Source: Pontibacter chinhatensis (lineage in GTDB: Bacteria; Bacteroidota; Bacteroidia; Cytophagales; Hymenobacteraceae). From it: DNA of 64,000 nt. The translations under genes were made by a program, and so were the position numbers. The stretch lies in assembly GCF_900113285.1 (NCBI RefSeq), contig NZ_FOOT01000010.1, positions 1-64,000 of the forward strand, written 5' to 3'. This document shows, piece after piece, positions 1 through 8,996 of this stretch; positions within the stretch are counted from its first letter, which is position 1; each line of letters begins with the position of its first letter. The notes below the pieces were generated by a model that did no database searches, had not been told where the DNA came from, and was given only the letters and a program-made list of their open reading frames with translations.

Positions 1-168
1 TTTTTCATCTTATGTAAGAGTTAAGTGTGAATTAAAAGGTAGCTCTTATCCGCTGCTTTTTAAAACCCTTTACCAAAGGTTTAGTGCAACAAAGTGCATA
101 ATTTAGGCTCGGCTACGCCTCGCCACCTGCTACACGAGCACGTAGAATTGCACCCCTAAATGCCGACA

Positions 169-190
169 TTGTTGGTGTTATTACCAACAA
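169..190. other. stem-loop in leading intergenic region
   Basis: An 8-bp perfect stem (TTGTTGGT at 169-176, ACCAACAA at 183-190) closes a 6-nt loop. The rest of positions 1-322 holds no convincing gene, and the stem has no T-tract on either side, so its role is unknown. Confidence 0.4.
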
Positions 191-322
191 GCAGTGCTTC
201 GATGGGCTTAAAATGGCTTGCTTCTATCCTGCCCCGTTTGTTCCTTCAACCCAAGAGTCCTATGTTTGCACTCAAAGTATAAACTGCCCGGAACAATTGC
301 CATTTCAGCGGGTTATTCCAAA

Positions 323-712
323 ATGCTACACGAAGTAAGAGCAAAAACAGCGCATATCCTCCACAGCCTCCTTCCTTTGGCGCTGCTGGTGGGCTTGTTG
401 CTGTTCTCTTCCTGTAAACTGCGTGTACCGCTCCAGGCATACTTCCAAACCCCTATCTCAGCCTCCCTTAATCTTGCCAAGGCAACCGTGGGTACACAGG
501 CTGCCTGCCAGGTTGTTTCGGAGGCCACGCCAGCCAAAAGCCTTCAAAAAAAGCAGCACCTCCTTCCCACTCTTGCAGTCTTACCGCAGGAAAAGGTCAT
601 GCCGGCCCCGAATGCAGCTTTACAAAGTATAAGCCCATACTTTGCCAGAGGAAACATCTCCGGCGAACTCCCCCTCTACATACTTTATAGAAAGATGAAG
701 CTCTCCTGCTAG
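323..712 (+). CDS. small hypothetical protein with N-terminal hydrophobic segment
   Basis: 129 residues from the ATG at 323. An upstream in-frame start at 218 would only add a stretch without signal-peptide character. Residues 13-28 form a hydrophobic helix followed by SSC (Cys31), which looks like a loose lipoprotein or signal-anchor end, although the -3 residue (Phe) is unusual for a lipobox. The rest is polar, has no recognised domain, and ends in a basic tail. It lies about 110 bp upstream of the DoxD-DoxA gene on the same strand, separated by a strong hairpin, so a functional link is only possible. Function unknown. Confidence 0.55.
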   Translation: MLHEVRAKTAHILHSLLPLALLVGLLLFSSCKLRVPLQAYFQTPISASLNLAKATVGTQAACQVVSEATPAKSLQKKQHLLPTLAVLPQEKVMPAPNAALQSISPYFARGNISGELPLYILYRKMKLSC

Positions 713-748
713 GGCTTCCCGAACCCGTGATGCGGTTCGCGCCCTAGC
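708..748. other. two-part hairpin between hypothetical gene and DoxD-DoxA gene
   Basis: GCTAGGGC (708-715) pairs with GCCCTAGC (741-748), and inside it CGAACC (720-725) pairs with GGTTCG (734-739). The stem begins on the stop codon of the preceding gene. There is no T-run, so it could be an attenuator, an mRNA stabiliser or a weak terminator. Confidence 0.5.
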
Positions 749-823
749 CTTTGGTACTGTTTCAGACCACTTCAACTATTTCGCTGGCACACTGCCAAGC
801 GCCATCTTTCTATTACTCAATGT

Positions 824-1861
824 ATGAAAAATCAACACATCGAAGATACACCGTACCAGCCGCACCACATGGCTGGCTTGTTTACCCTGGCCCTACGCCT
901 GGTAGTTGGCTGGACCTATTTCTCGGCCTTCTGGAGAAGGCTTATACTTGAAAATAAACTGGACCCCGAAGCGGCGGGATACATCGGCGAAAAGTTTAAC
1001 CACTTTCTGCCAAATGCCCTGGGCATCGGCCCGCTGATAGAGTACCTGGTCACGCACCCCGAAGCTCTTTGGTGGGCAATGACGGTCTTTACTATAGTCG
1101 AGGCTATCGTCGGGCTGTTTATCATGCTCGGCCTGTTTACCCGGCTGATGAGCATTGGCGTGTTCGGCCTGGCGATGGGCATTTTGCTAGGCTCAGGCTG
1201 GCTGGGCACCACCTGTCTGGATGAGTGGCAGATTGGCGTGCTGGGCATTGCAACGGGCTTTACCATCTTCTTGTCCGGCAGCGGCAAGCACTCCCTCGAC
1301 TACTGGCTCAGCTCCCGGTCATCCAAAATCACAAAGCAGAAATGGTTTGCCTGGCTAGGCTCCGGCGCTTTGCCTATCCACCCCAGGCCCTTGCACAAAA
1401 TCGTTTTTGGCGGTGCCCTGTTTATCCTCTTCATCACCCTTTTTACCAACCAGTACTTCCATGGCGGGGTGTGGGGCACGCTGCACAATAAGTCTGTGAA
1501 GCCAAAAATTGAAATTGCGGATGCCTCGATTCAACCGGGAAAACTCTCTTTTGAAGTATACCGGGTAGAGGGGGCTGATGTGTATGGCTCCTTCCTGATT
1601 GGCGTTACCCTAAGCAACAGCAGCGGGGAAGTTATACTTGACAGAAACGGCACCGACCTTTCCAGCTTCCCGGTCAGCAGCATCCACAACCGGTATGTCA
1701 CGAAGGTAAAGCCAGGGGTCCATAGCCTGATTATTCCTTTAGGGGCCAGGGCTACGCTAACTCTTCAGGACGAGGCGCTGCAGGATTTACCGGCAGGAGA
1801 CTACCACCTGCTGCTAACCGATATCAGCGGGCTAACCTGGTCAACCACCATCCGCATCTAG
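824..1861 (+). CDS. DoxD-DoxA fusion, thiosulfate:quinone oxidoreductase-like membrane protein
   Basis: 345 residues. Residues 18-155 match the DoxX/DoxD small subunit of thiosulfate:quinone oxidoreductase, with about four membrane helices (around 18-37, 83-105, 108-128, 136-152). A further helix near 193-207 leads into a C-terminal non-membrane domain (about 215-345), beta-rich, resembling DoxA. In Acidianus the two subunits are separate chains; a fused form is found in Bacteroidota proteins of this family. The expected reaction is oxidation of thiosulfate to tetrathionate with electrons passed to quinone, but many DoxX relatives have no proven activity. It stands alone, with no sulfur-oxidation genes nearby. 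Family call is firm, enzyme role inferred. Confidence 0.8.
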   Translation: MKNQHIEDTPYQPHHMAGLFTLALRLVVGWTYFSAFWRRLILENKLDPEAAGYIGEKFNHFLPNALGIGPLIEYLVTHPEALWWAMTVFTIVEAIVGLFIMLGLFTRLMSIGVFGLAMGILLGSGWLGTTCLDEWQIGVLGIATGFTIFLSGSGKHSLDYWLSSRSSKITKQKWFAWLGSGALPIHPRPLHKIVFGGALFILFITLFTNQYFHGGVWGTLHNKSVKPKIEIADASIQPGKLSFEVYRVEGADVYGSFLIGVTLSNSSGEVILDRNGTDLSSFPVSSIHNRYVTKVKPGVHSLIIPLGARATLTLQDEALQDLPAGDYHLLLTDISGLTWSTTIRI

Positions 1862-1937
1862 CGCAATGCTCCTACTGCAAGCACGCTTCGTACTATAGCT
1901 GTTGCGAAGCGTGCTTTGCCGGGGCTCCGTAGTTACT

Positions 1938-2333
1938 CTATCCCCGCTCCCACATGCCTTCCATAATAATTTCCAGCAGGTGCTCGTCCGGATCGCGGAA
2001 GTAGAAAGAGAGAAAGCCACCGCCCCAGTTATACTCCTGCTCGATGGGGATGCCCAGGTTCTGCACTTTCTGTTTCCAGGGCCTGTACTGCTCCTTCTCC
2101 ACTTCAAAGGCCAGGTGCAGGTGCCCCGAGCCAAAATGCGGCGGCAAAGTGCCGGATTTCTCCGATACTTCCGCTATAAAGCAAAGCAGCACGGAGCTAC
2201 CCACCCTGAAGAACACATGGCGCCCCTCCAATTCTCCAATCACCTTAAAGCCAAGCTTCCCGTGGTAAAACGCCTTGCTCTCCGCCAGGTCTTTTACATA
2301 GAGGCAGGTTTCCTTAATCTTCTTTATGTTCAT
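1938..2333 (-). CDS. VOC family (glyoxalase-like) protein
   Basis: 131 residues, the size of a single-domain vicinal oxygen chelate protein with two beta-alpha-beta-beta-beta modules. The first module opens with the typical strand around residues 7-12 and the FYHGKLGF helix. Likely metal ligands are His73 in the HLHLAFEV strand and Glu121 in the FRDPDEHLLEI motif, which follows the usual DPxGxxxE pattern. Possible functions are lyase, dioxygenase or antibiotic-binding protein; nothing in the context selects one. It is divergent from the beta-propeller gene at 2452. Confidence 0.8.
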   Translation of the reverse strand: MNIKKIKETCLYVKDLAESKAFYHGKLGFKVIGELEGRHVFFRVGSSVLLCFIAEVSEKSGTLPPHFGSGHLHLAFEVEKEQYRPWKQKVQNLGIPIEQEYNWGGGFLSFYFRDPDEHLLEIIMEGMWERG

Positions 2334-2451
2334 ATCGGTAGCGGGTCTGGTGAACGTATAGGCAAGAGTTTTATACAGGAATTTATACTTTCTAGCTTAA
2401 CGTGCATACGTGCTTCACGTTTATACAGGCACCGCACAATCTGTTTACCAC

Positions 2452-3294
2452 ATGAAGCTAACGATAAAAGTTGCCGTAATTTTTCTGGCCATCATCGGGT
2501 TGGCCACCTACCTATTCCGTGATTTCCTGTTTGCGGAGGCTCCCGCCGCCCCTGCCGGACTGGAACGCCTGGCGCCGCTCTCGGGGCAGGTACAGGAAAG
2601 CTCCGGAATAGCCGTGCTGGGCCAGGGCGAGTACCTGACGCACAATGATGCGGGCAACAGCCCCGAACTCTATAAAATAAACGCAAAGGGCAAGGTACAG
2701 CAAACGATCAAACTGAGGGTACCAAATGTGGATTGGGAGGATCTGGCGCAGGACTCGGAAGGCAATATTTACATAGCCGACACCGGCAACAACGACAACA
2801 AACGCCGCGAGCTGGCCGTGTACAAACTAAACCCTGACCAGCCGGAGCAGGTGCAGGCCATCCGTTTTACCTACGAGGACCAGAAGGAATTCCCACCCAA
2901 GAAGAAGGACCGCAACTTCGACTCTGAGGCTCTTTTCTGGAGCGACGGTAACCTCTACATCATCTCCAAGGATCGTGGTCAGGGGCAAACTGCCAAAGTA
3001 TACCAGGTGCCCGACCAGCCCGGCACGTATAAGGCGAAACTAATCGGGAGCCATAAAATAAAGGCCCAGATAACCGGTGCCGCCATCAGCAGAGATGGTG
3101 AAATCGTGGCCCTGCTCAGCGAGGAGGCCCTGCACTTATTCCGAGACTTCAACAGCCCCGACAAGTTTTATGAAGGCAAGTATGAGAAGCGGGCGCTGGA
3201 AGGCGCCGGGCAGACCGAGGCCGTGGCGTTTGAAACTGACGATGTGCTCATCATCACCAGCGAGGGCGGAAACCTGTACCGCTATGCGTTGTAG
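2452..3294 (+). CDS. membrane-anchored or secreted beta-propeller protein, function unknown
   Basis: 280 residues from the ATG at 2452; the longer reading from 2410 adds 14 residues before an obvious hydrophobic segment and is unlikely. Residues 1-20 form an uncleaved anchor or signal peptide. The rest has repeated short blade-like strands with motifs such as LTHNDAGNSPELY, DWEDLAQDSEGNIYIADTGNN and FDSEALFWSDGNLYIISKD. These are typical of SdiA-regulated or SMP-30-like propeller proteins of Bacteroidota exported to the periplasm. No catalytic set can be assigned. It converges on lgt, with a shared terminator between them. Confidence 0.7.
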   Translation: MKLTIKVAVIFLAIIGLATYLFRDFLFAEAPAAPAGLERLAPLSGQVQESSGIAVLGQGEYLTHNDAGNSPELYKINAKGKVQQTIKLRVPNVDWEDLAQDSEGNIYIADTGNNDNKRRELAVYKLNPDQPEQVQAIRFTYEDQKEFPPKKKDRNFDSEALFWSDGNLYIISKDRGQGQTAKVYQVPDQPGTYKAKLIGSHKIKAQITGAAISRDGEIVALLSEEALHLFRDFNSPDKFYEGKYEKRALEGAGQTEAVAFETDDVLIITSEGGNLYRYAL

Positions 3295-3303
3295 GTACTC
3301 CAC

Positions 3304-3344
3304 AAAAAAACCTCCCCTTCTGCCAATCAGCCAAAGGGGAGGTT
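3304..3344. terminator. intrinsic terminator between beta-propeller gene and lgt
   Basis: An 11-bp perfect stem (AACCTCCCCTT 3309-3319, AAGGGGAGGTT 3334-3344) with a run of seven A on its left gives a T-tract on the minus strand. It therefore best terminates lgt, and may also slow plus-strand transcription. Confidence 0.85.
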
Positions 3345-3366
3345 CCGGAAATGATTTTATACTTGC

Positions 3367-4206
3367 TTATACTTTGCTGCTTTCCTTCAGGCGGCCGCCC
3401 GGCAGGGCTGGCTTCGGATTTTGCCATACCCTGAAAAGTATAACCAGGCCGGCAATAATCAGCGGAATACTCAGCTGCTGCCCGATGTTCAGGGCCATGG
3501 TTGCCTCTTTGGCTACCTGGTCCTCTTTCAGGAACTCTACCAGGAAACGGAAGGTGAACAGCGCCGTCACGAAAATACCAAACAGCAGCCCCTTCGGCAG
3601 CGCCTCCTTATACTTCTTCCAGAGCCAGTAAAGCAGCACAAACAGCAGGAACACGCTCAGCGACTCATACAGCTGGGTAGGGTGGCGCGGCACATGCGAG
3701 TACTCGTTTTGGCGCACGAAGATAAAGCCCCACGGCAGGTTGGTCGGGTGACCGAAAATCTCGGAGTTCATCAGGTTGCCCAGTCGGATGAGGGCGCCAC
3801 CGAGGGCCACCACAATCACGATACGGTCCAGCACCCACATGTAGTCGAACTTATACTTGCGACTGAACATCCAAAGGGCCAGCAAAATACCGATGGTTGC
3901 CCCATGGCTGGCCAGTCCGCCTTCCCAAATCTTCAGGATCTCGATGGGGTTACTCAGGTAATACTCCGGCGAGTAAAACAGCGTATGGCCCAAACGCGCG
4001 CCCACTACCGTGCCCACAATCATGTAGATTGTGATGATGTCCACATCGCCTTCGGTGCGGCCTTCAGCTACATATATTTTGGAGAGGATGCGTTGCCCGA
4101 TAATAAAGCCCAGCGCGAAAAGCAGGCCATACCAGCGGATACTGAGCGGCCCGATGTGGAATATCTCGGGGTCAACGTTCCAGGTAATGTAGTTTAGTAA
4201 GTTCAT
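3367..4206 (-). CDS. lgt: prolipoprotein diacylglyceryl transferase
   Basis: 279 residues, normal length. Lgt moves the diacylglyceryl group of phosphatidylglycerol to the lipobox cysteine of prolipoproteins in the inner membrane. The sequence shows multiple membrane helices, the HGATIG stretch near residue 101 and the Lgt signature region LIRLGNLMNSEIFG (139-152), which matches the family pattern GRxGNFxNxE loosely at its start. Late helices include FRFLVEFLKEDQ. The window encodes several lipoproteins that would be its substrates. It appears monocistronic, with its own terminator. Confidence 0.96.
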   Translation of the reverse strand: MNLLNYITWNVDPEIFHIGPLSIRWYGLLFALGFIIGQRILSKIYVAEGRTEGDVDIITIYMIVGTVVGARLGHTLFYSPEYYLSNPIEILKIWEGGLASHGATIGILLALWMFSRKYKFDYMWVLDRIVIVVALGGALIRLGNLMNSEIFGHPTNLPWGFIFVRQNEYSHVPRHPTQLYESLSVFLLFVLLYWLWKKYKEALPKGLLFGIFVTALFTFRFLVEFLKEDQVAKEATMALNIGQQLSIPLIIAGLVILFRVWQNPKPALPGGRLKESSKV

Positions 4207-4358
4207 AAGGGTGGTGTTATCCTACAAAGTTAAAATAAATCAGCCACCGAAAAAACGGAAGCGCTGTTGCGCTAAAAGCCGATGCAGGATTAAGGCGATG
4301 GCAGTCAGGATGAAAACCATGCAAACTGCCCTACCGGGTTGATTTTACCATTAAATGA

Positions 4359-4393
4359 ACAGAGGCCCTCCCCTATCCGGGAAGCGCCTCTGT
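4359..4393 (-). terminator. probable terminator of nadE
   Basis: CAGAGGC (4360-4366) and GCCTCTG (4386-4392) form the stem, with extra C/G-rich sequence in the loop. On the minus strand it is followed by TTCATTTAATGG, a weak T-rich tail. It lies 19 nt past the nadE stop. Confidence 0.55.
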
Positions 4394-4411
4394 AGCTATT
4401 ATTTATACTTT

Positions 4412-6298
4412 CTACTGCTGTTGTAGCTTCTCCAGTTCAGCTTTAAAGCCCCCGCTCAGGATCGGGAAGCGCAGCCAGCTGCGTGGGTCCACGTTGTAAT
4501 CATCCAGGTGGAAGGCCGGGGCATAGCGCTCGCGTTTCCATTGGTTGCGGCTCCACATGGTATAAAACTTCGTAATCCAGGCCTTGAGCTGCTCTGGTGT
4601 TCCTTTTTGCTGTTCCAGCAGGATGGTGTATACTTCCTCCGGGGCGTAGCGGTCGTAGAAAGCCAGCCGTTCTATCTGGTTCAGCACCTCATACGGCATC
4701 AGGTCTTTCTCGTCGGTCTGTGTCTGCTCCTGCGGGCGAAGCTCCGCGCTTGGCTGCAGGTTGTTCACGTACTGCAAACCGGTGTAGCCCAATTCCTGCT
4801 GCGCCCAAATAAGAAACTGCCGGATAAAAGCTTTGTCGATGCCCGCGATGGGGGAAATGCTGCCGGCCGTGTCGCCATCCATGGTGGCGTAGCCCACGGA
4901 GGCCTCGCTGCGGTTTGAGGTGGCCAGCAGGAGCGCATACTTGATGTTGGCCAGCATCCAGATAGCAGGGGCGCGCACCCGGGCCTGGATGTTCTGCAGC
5001 GTCACGTCATCCTGCTGCCAGGTTAGCTGGCGGCCAAGGGCATGCTCCACTTTAGAAGTATAGCCCTGCACTTCCTCGTCAATTGTCCAGTTATAGAAGG
5101 TAGCGCCAATAGAGCCTGCCAGTTCTTTGGCTGAAGTATAGGTGTCGTCGGAGGAGTTGACAGTGCCCTGGTAAGCGCAGGTCAACAGCTTGCCTACGAT
5201 CGCTTTCCGCGCCTCCTCTTTCGGCAGCTGTCCCAGCGCTGCCACTTCTTCCTCGGTAAAGAACAGGGCCTTCTCCAGGAAAGTCTGTAGCCCTATACTT
5301 TCCACGCCGCGGCGCACCATCTCGGCCACAGCCACAGCACACAGCGAGGAGTCGGCACCACCGCTCAGCGACAGTACAAAGCCACGGCTGCGACTCTTGC
5401 GCATGTAGTCGAACAGCGCCAGGCTGAGGGCAGCAACCAGTTCCTTGTTCTCGTCAATCGGGGGCAGGTACTCGATTACTTCCGCAATTTCCGGGTTGGC
5501 CGAAAAGCATACTTCCGCATACTCCAGGTCCACGTCCTTAAAGCAGAGCAAATCGTTTCTTCGGATCAGTTTTCCGTTCTGGGCAATTAGCACCTCCCCG
5601 TCATAAATCATCTTGCCCGCCTCGTTGCCCAGCAGGTTGGCATACATGTAGGCGCACTGGTATTTCTTAGACGCATCCACCACCAGGCGGTAGCGCACAT
5701 CGGTTTTGCTCAGGGCAAAGTGGCTGGCGCTGGGGTTAAGGATAAGTTGCACGCCCTTGGCCATATGGCGCTCAGCCGGCCGGTTCGGTCGCCAGGCATC
5801 CTCGCAAATTTCAAAGGCATACTTTACGCCCTGCTCCTCATACACGATATCGCCTATTTTATACTTCTGGCCCAGCATTTCAAACTCCTGGACCTCGTTG
5901 GCAGGCCATGGCGCGAACCAGCGCGGCTCGTAATGCACGCCGTCGCTTGCCAGGAACTGCTTGGCCGTAAAGCCGATGATCTCTTTATTCTTAATCACGC
6001 AGGCCGTGTTATACACCTGCTTGTTCAGAAAGACAGGCAGGCCAACAGCCACTGTAATGCCGTCGCACCACTCCTTTACCTCCAACAATTTCTCGAAGGC
6101 TTCCTCTGATACCCAGGGGCTCAGGAACAGGTCTTCGCAGCCGTAGCCGGTGATGCAGAGCTCAGGGAGTAACAGGATGTGGGCGTTTTGCCGCTTTGCC
6201 TCCTGAATGGCAGTTTGAATATGTTGCAGGTTGCCGGCCCAGTCCATAGGGGTTTGGTTAAGGGCAGCGGCGGCCAGGGTCAGTTTCGTTTCTTTCAT
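4412..6298 (-). CDS. nadE: glutamine-dependent NAD+ synthetase
   Basis: 628 residues with the two expected domains. The N-terminal nitrilase-like glutaminase (about 1-270) has the Glu-Lys-Cys triad as Glu46 (LLPELCITGYG), Lys113 (FTAKQF) and Cys165 (FEICEDAW). The C-terminal synthetase (about 285-628) has the ATP P-loop SLSGGADSS (310-318) and the later TSNRSEASVGYATMDGD stretch. It converts deamido-NAD+ (nicotinate adenine dinucleotide) to NAD+ with ATP and glutamine. Length and both active sites are intact. It is transcribed alone. Confidence 0.97.
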   Translation of the reverse strand: MKETKLTLAAAALNQTPMDWAGNLQHIQTAIQEAKRQNAHILLLPELCITGYGCEDLFLSPWVSEEAFEKLLEVKEWCDGITVAVGLPVFLNKQVYNTACVIKNKEIIGFTAKQFLASDGVHYEPRWFAPWPANEVQEFEMLGQKYKIGDIVYEEQGVKYAFEICEDAWRPNRPAERHMAKGVQLILNPSASHFALSKTDVRYRLVVDASKKYQCAYMYANLLGNEAGKMIYDGEVLIAQNGKLIRRNDLLCFKDVDLEYAEVCFSANPEIAEVIEYLPPIDENKELVAALSLALFDYMRKSRSRGFVLSLSGGADSSLCAVAVAEMVRRGVESIGLQTFLEKALFFTEEEVAALGQLPKEEARKAIVGKLLTCAYQGTVNSSDDTYTSAKELAGSIGATFYNWTIDEEVQGYTSKVEHALGRQLTWQQDDVTLQNIQARVRAPAIWMLANIKYALLLATSNRSEASVGYATMDGDTAGSISPIAGIDKAFIRQFLIWAQQELGYTGLQYVNNLQPSAELRPQEQTQTDEKDLMPYEVLNQIERLAFYDRYAPEEVYTILLEQQKGTPEQLKAWITKFYTMWSRNQWKRERYAPAFHLDDYNVDPRSWLRFPILSGGFKAELEKLQQQ

Positions 6299-6499
6299 AG
6301 GTGTTTTTAACGCATGTAATCGGGGGCAAGTTAATTTTAATTGTTGGATTGTTAAATGTCCGGCTGCCTGTTGCAGGCCTTGTTACGACAGGCCCCTGCT
6401 TGTAAAGTAGAAGTACAGCCGAGCCTAAAGTATAAGCACAGCCAAAGTATAACCCGGTCTTTCCATACTTTCACCACGCTGCTCTTTACAGGTAGCAAA

Positions 6500-6529
6500 C
6501 AAAAAAGCCGCAAAGTATACTTCACGGCT
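6500..6529 (-). terminator. rnc terminator containing the AAGTATACTT palindrome
   Basis: On the minus strand AGCCG...CGGCT flanks the perfect palindrome AAGTATACTT and is followed by a six-T run (plus-strand A 6501-6506). The whole upper stem is the window-wide AAGTATA word meeting its own complement. It lies 25 nt after the rnc stop. Confidence 0.75.
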
Positions 6530-6554
6530 GGCAGCGAACGACGGACAACAATAA

Positions 6555-7295
6555 TTAGGTGATATTCAGAAACTCAAGCCCCTTTTCGGCGGCGGCTTGG
6601 TCGGCCTTTTTCTTGGAGAGGCCTACGCCAATGGCAATAGGTTTTTCATCAATGTATACTTCGGAGGTAAACTCGGTGGTGTTGCCCTGCTGCTTCCGCT
6701 TCACAATGTCGAACCTGATTTCCAAGTTTTGGCTCTGCGCCCACTCAATAAGCTTGCTCTTGAAGTTGGCGGTGGTGTTGACCAGGGTATGAATGTCTAC
6801 GTGCGGCTTTACGAGCTTGCCAAGTATAAACTGGCGGGTGGTGTTGTACCCCTTGTCCAGGTAAATAGCCCCCACCAATGCCTCCAGCGCGTTCCCGTTC
6901 ACAGACTTATGCCGCATACTATGGTTCGAGCTATCCACTTTCACCAGCAGGCTGAGGCCTATCTTTACGGCAATATGATTGAGCGACTCGCGGTTAACAA
7001 TGCGCGAACGAATCTCGGTCAGGAATCCCTCGTCTTCGTAAGGGAACTTCTTGAACAAGTGCTCGGCCACAACAGCACCCAGAACGGCATCCCCCAAAAA
7101 CTCCAGACGCTCGTTTGTTTCATGCTTGCCGGCAGAGGTTTGCCGCGCAAAGGACGTGTGCGTCAGGGCGAGCTTGTAGAGTCGCAGGTTATCGGGTGTG
7201 CTGCCAATAATGCCAGCAAGAGCGCGTACTAATGCTTTATCTCTGTTGAATAATATGTGGTACGCGCGCCGGACTGGTTTAAAAGGGCCAAACAC
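6555..7295 (-). CDS. rnc: ribonuclease III
   Basis: 246 residues. RNase III cleaves double-stranded RNA in rRNA processing and mRNA turnover. The catalytic signature NERLEFLGDAVLG lies at residues 61-73, followed by an RNase III domain to about 160 and a double-stranded RNA-binding domain (about 170-245, ending KKKADQAAAEKGLEFL). The start is GTG at 7293-7295, whose last-position G on the plus strand coordinate overlaps the fabF stop (TAGTG), showing translational coupling. The acpP-fabF-rnc order is conserved in Bacteroidota. Confidence 0.96.
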   Translation of the reverse strand: MFGPFKPVRRAYHILFNRDKALVRALAGIIGSTPDNLRLYKLALTHTSFARQTSAGKHETNERLEFLGDAVLGAVVAEHLFKKFPYEDEGFLTEIRSRIVNRESLNHIAVKIGLSLLVKVDSSNHSMRHKSVNGNALEALVGAIYLDKGYNTTRQFILGKLVKPHVDIHTLVNTTANFKSKLIEWAQSQNLEIRFDIVKRKQQGNTTEFTSEVYIDEKPIAIGVGLSKKKADQAAAEKGLEFLNIT

Positions 7296-8548
7296 TAATC
7301 GTTCAGTTGACGGAATATAACAGAGGTATTGTGTCCACCAAAACCAAAGGTATTGCTCATGGCAACGTTCACTTCACGCTCCTGCGCCTTGTTGAACGTA
7401 AAGTTCAGACGGCTGTCGAAGCTATCATCATCAGTGAAGTGGTTAATGGTTGGCGGCACGATGTTGTTTCGAACAGCCATGATAGAGGCGATGGCCTCGA
7501 TGGCACCGGCAGCACCCAGCAAGTGACCCGTCATGGACTTGGTAGAGCCAATGTTCAGCTTGTAAGCATGGTCTCCAAATACCGACTGTATCGCTTTTAC
7601 CTCGCTGATGTCGCCCAGCGGAGTGGAAGTGCCGTGCACGTTGATGTAATCCACTTGATCCGGGCTGATGTTGGCGTCGCGCAGCACGTTTTTCATCACG
7701 TTCAGAGCGCCCAGGCCTTCCGGGTGAGGAGCGGTCATGTGGTAAGCGTCGGCAGACATGCCACCGCCGATGATCTCGGCATAGATTTTAGCGCCGCGCG
7801 CCTTGGCATGCTCATACTCTTCCAGAATAAGGGCTCCGGCTCCTTCACCCAGCACAAAACCGTCACGGTCTTTGTCGAATGGGCGGGAAGCGGTTTCCGG
7901 AGAGTCGTTGCGCTCAGAAAGGGCTTTCAGAGCGTTAAAGCCACCAATACCGGCCTCTGTTACAGCTGCTTCAGAACCACCGGTCACCACCACATCAGCC
8001 ATACCCAGGCGGATATAGTTGAACGAGTCGATGATGGCGTTGGTGGCAGAGGCACAGGCAGAAACAGTAACGAAGTTAGGCCCGCGGAAGCCATGCTTCA
8101 TGGAAATGTGTCCGGCACTGATGTCAGCAATCATTTTAGGGATGAAGAACGGGTTGAAGCGCGGTGTGCCATCGCCGTTGGCGAAGTTCACGCACTCTTC
8201 CTGGAACGTGCGGAGACCGCCAATACCAGAACCCCATATTACCCCTACGCGGTCAGGATCATAATTTCCCTCAGTCAGCTTAGAATCGGCAACGGCCTCA
8301 TCGGCGGCCACCATTGCAAACTGGGAGAAGAGGTCCATCTTGCGGGCCTCTTTCCTTTCAAAGTAATTCTCAGGGTCGTATCCTTTTACCTCACAGGCAA
8401 ACTGGGTCTTAAACTTACTCGCATCAAAGCGTGTGATAGGTGCAGCGCCACTCACGCCATTGACCAATCCGTTCCAGTACTCTGCAACGGTATTTCCAAG
8501 TGGCGTGAGTGCGCCTAGCCCAGTAACTACGACTCTCTTAAGCTCCAT
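7295..8548 (-). CDS. fabF: beta-ketoacyl-ACP synthase II
   Basis: 417 residues, full length. It condenses malonyl-ACP with acyl-ACP in fatty-acid elongation. The active-site cysteine is Cys165 in TVSACASATNAI; the two histidines appear in NVHGTSTPLGD and SMTGHLLGAAGAIE, and the glycine-rich C-terminal NTFGFGGHNTSVIF is typical. It lies directly downstream of acpP and overlaps the rnc start by one base, so the three genes form an operon. Confidence 0.97.
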   Translation of the reverse strand: MELKRVVVTGLGALTPLGNTVAEYWNGLVNGVSGAAPITRFDASKFKTQFACEVKGYDPENYFERKEARKMDLFSQFAMVAADEAVADSKLTEGNYDPDRVGVIWGSGIGGLRTFQEECVNFANGDGTPRFNPFFIPKMIADISAGHISMKHGFRGPNFVTVSACASATNAIIDSFNYIRLGMADVVVTGGSEAAVTEAGIGGFNALKALSERNDSPETASRPFDKDRDGFVLGEGAGALILEEYEHAKARGAKIYAEIIGGGMSADAYHMTAPHPEGLGALNVMKNVLRDANISPDQVDYINVHGTSTPLGDISEVKAIQSVFGDHAYKLNIGSTKSMTGHLLGAAGAIEAIASIMAVRNNIVPPTINHFTDDDSFDSRLNFTFNKAQEREVNVAMSNTFGFGGHNTSVIFRQLND

Positions 8549-8605
8549 AAGCTGTTAGTAGAGGGATAGATAGTAGAAATTCTTGATAAAAAAGGGACGT
8601 GTATA

Positions 8606-8842
8606 TTACTTCGCGTGCTCTTCCAGGTAGCTAACAGCCTGACCTACAGTAGCAATGTTTTCAGCCTGATCATCCGGGATAGATACATTGAATTCTTTTT
8701 CGAATTCCATGATAAGCTCAACTGTATCCAGTGAATCGGCGCCAAGGTCGTTAGTAAAGCTCGCCTCCGGAGTAACCTCTGACTCTTCTACACCCAGCTT
8801 ATCAATGATGATAGCTTTTACTTTTTCTGCGATTTCTGACAT
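8606..8842 (-). CDS. acpP: acyl carrier protein
   Basis: 78 residues, strongly acidic, with the 4'-phosphopantetheine attachment motif GADSLDTVEL (Ser37). It carries acyl chains during fatty-acid synthesis and is first in the acpP-fabF-rnc operon. The 57-nt gap to fabF contains no terminator. Confidence 0.98.
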   Translation of the reverse strand: MSEIAEKVKAIIIDKLGVEESEVTPEASFTNDLGADSLDTVELIMEFEKEFNVSIPDDQAENIATVGQAVSYLEEHAK

Positions 8843-8871
8843 TTTATCTTATAGTTTATTAAAACACTGTG

Positions 8872-8903
8872 CAAAGAAATAGCTTTTAACAGACAATGTC
8901 AAA
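8872..8903 (-). promoter_or_regulatory. probable Bacteroidota promoter of acpP-fabF-rnc
   Basis: On the minus strand a TTTG (plus 8900-8903) and TTTCTTTG (plus 8872-8879) are 20 nt apart, close to the TTTG-N19-TAnnTTTG consensus, although the first two bases of the -7 box are TT rather than TA. Confidence 0.4.
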
Positions 8904-8996
8904 AAAATTTACTCTATTCGCTCCATCACAAAAGTTTTATACCTTACGCTCCCAATTACGGGCTAAGGTTCTTATTTTAGCGTTCCGTCCAGAAAC

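Noticed and set aside
218..322. Longer start for the first hypothetical gene
   Set aside because: The added residues precede a clear hydrophobic signal-like segment that begins near the ATG at 323.
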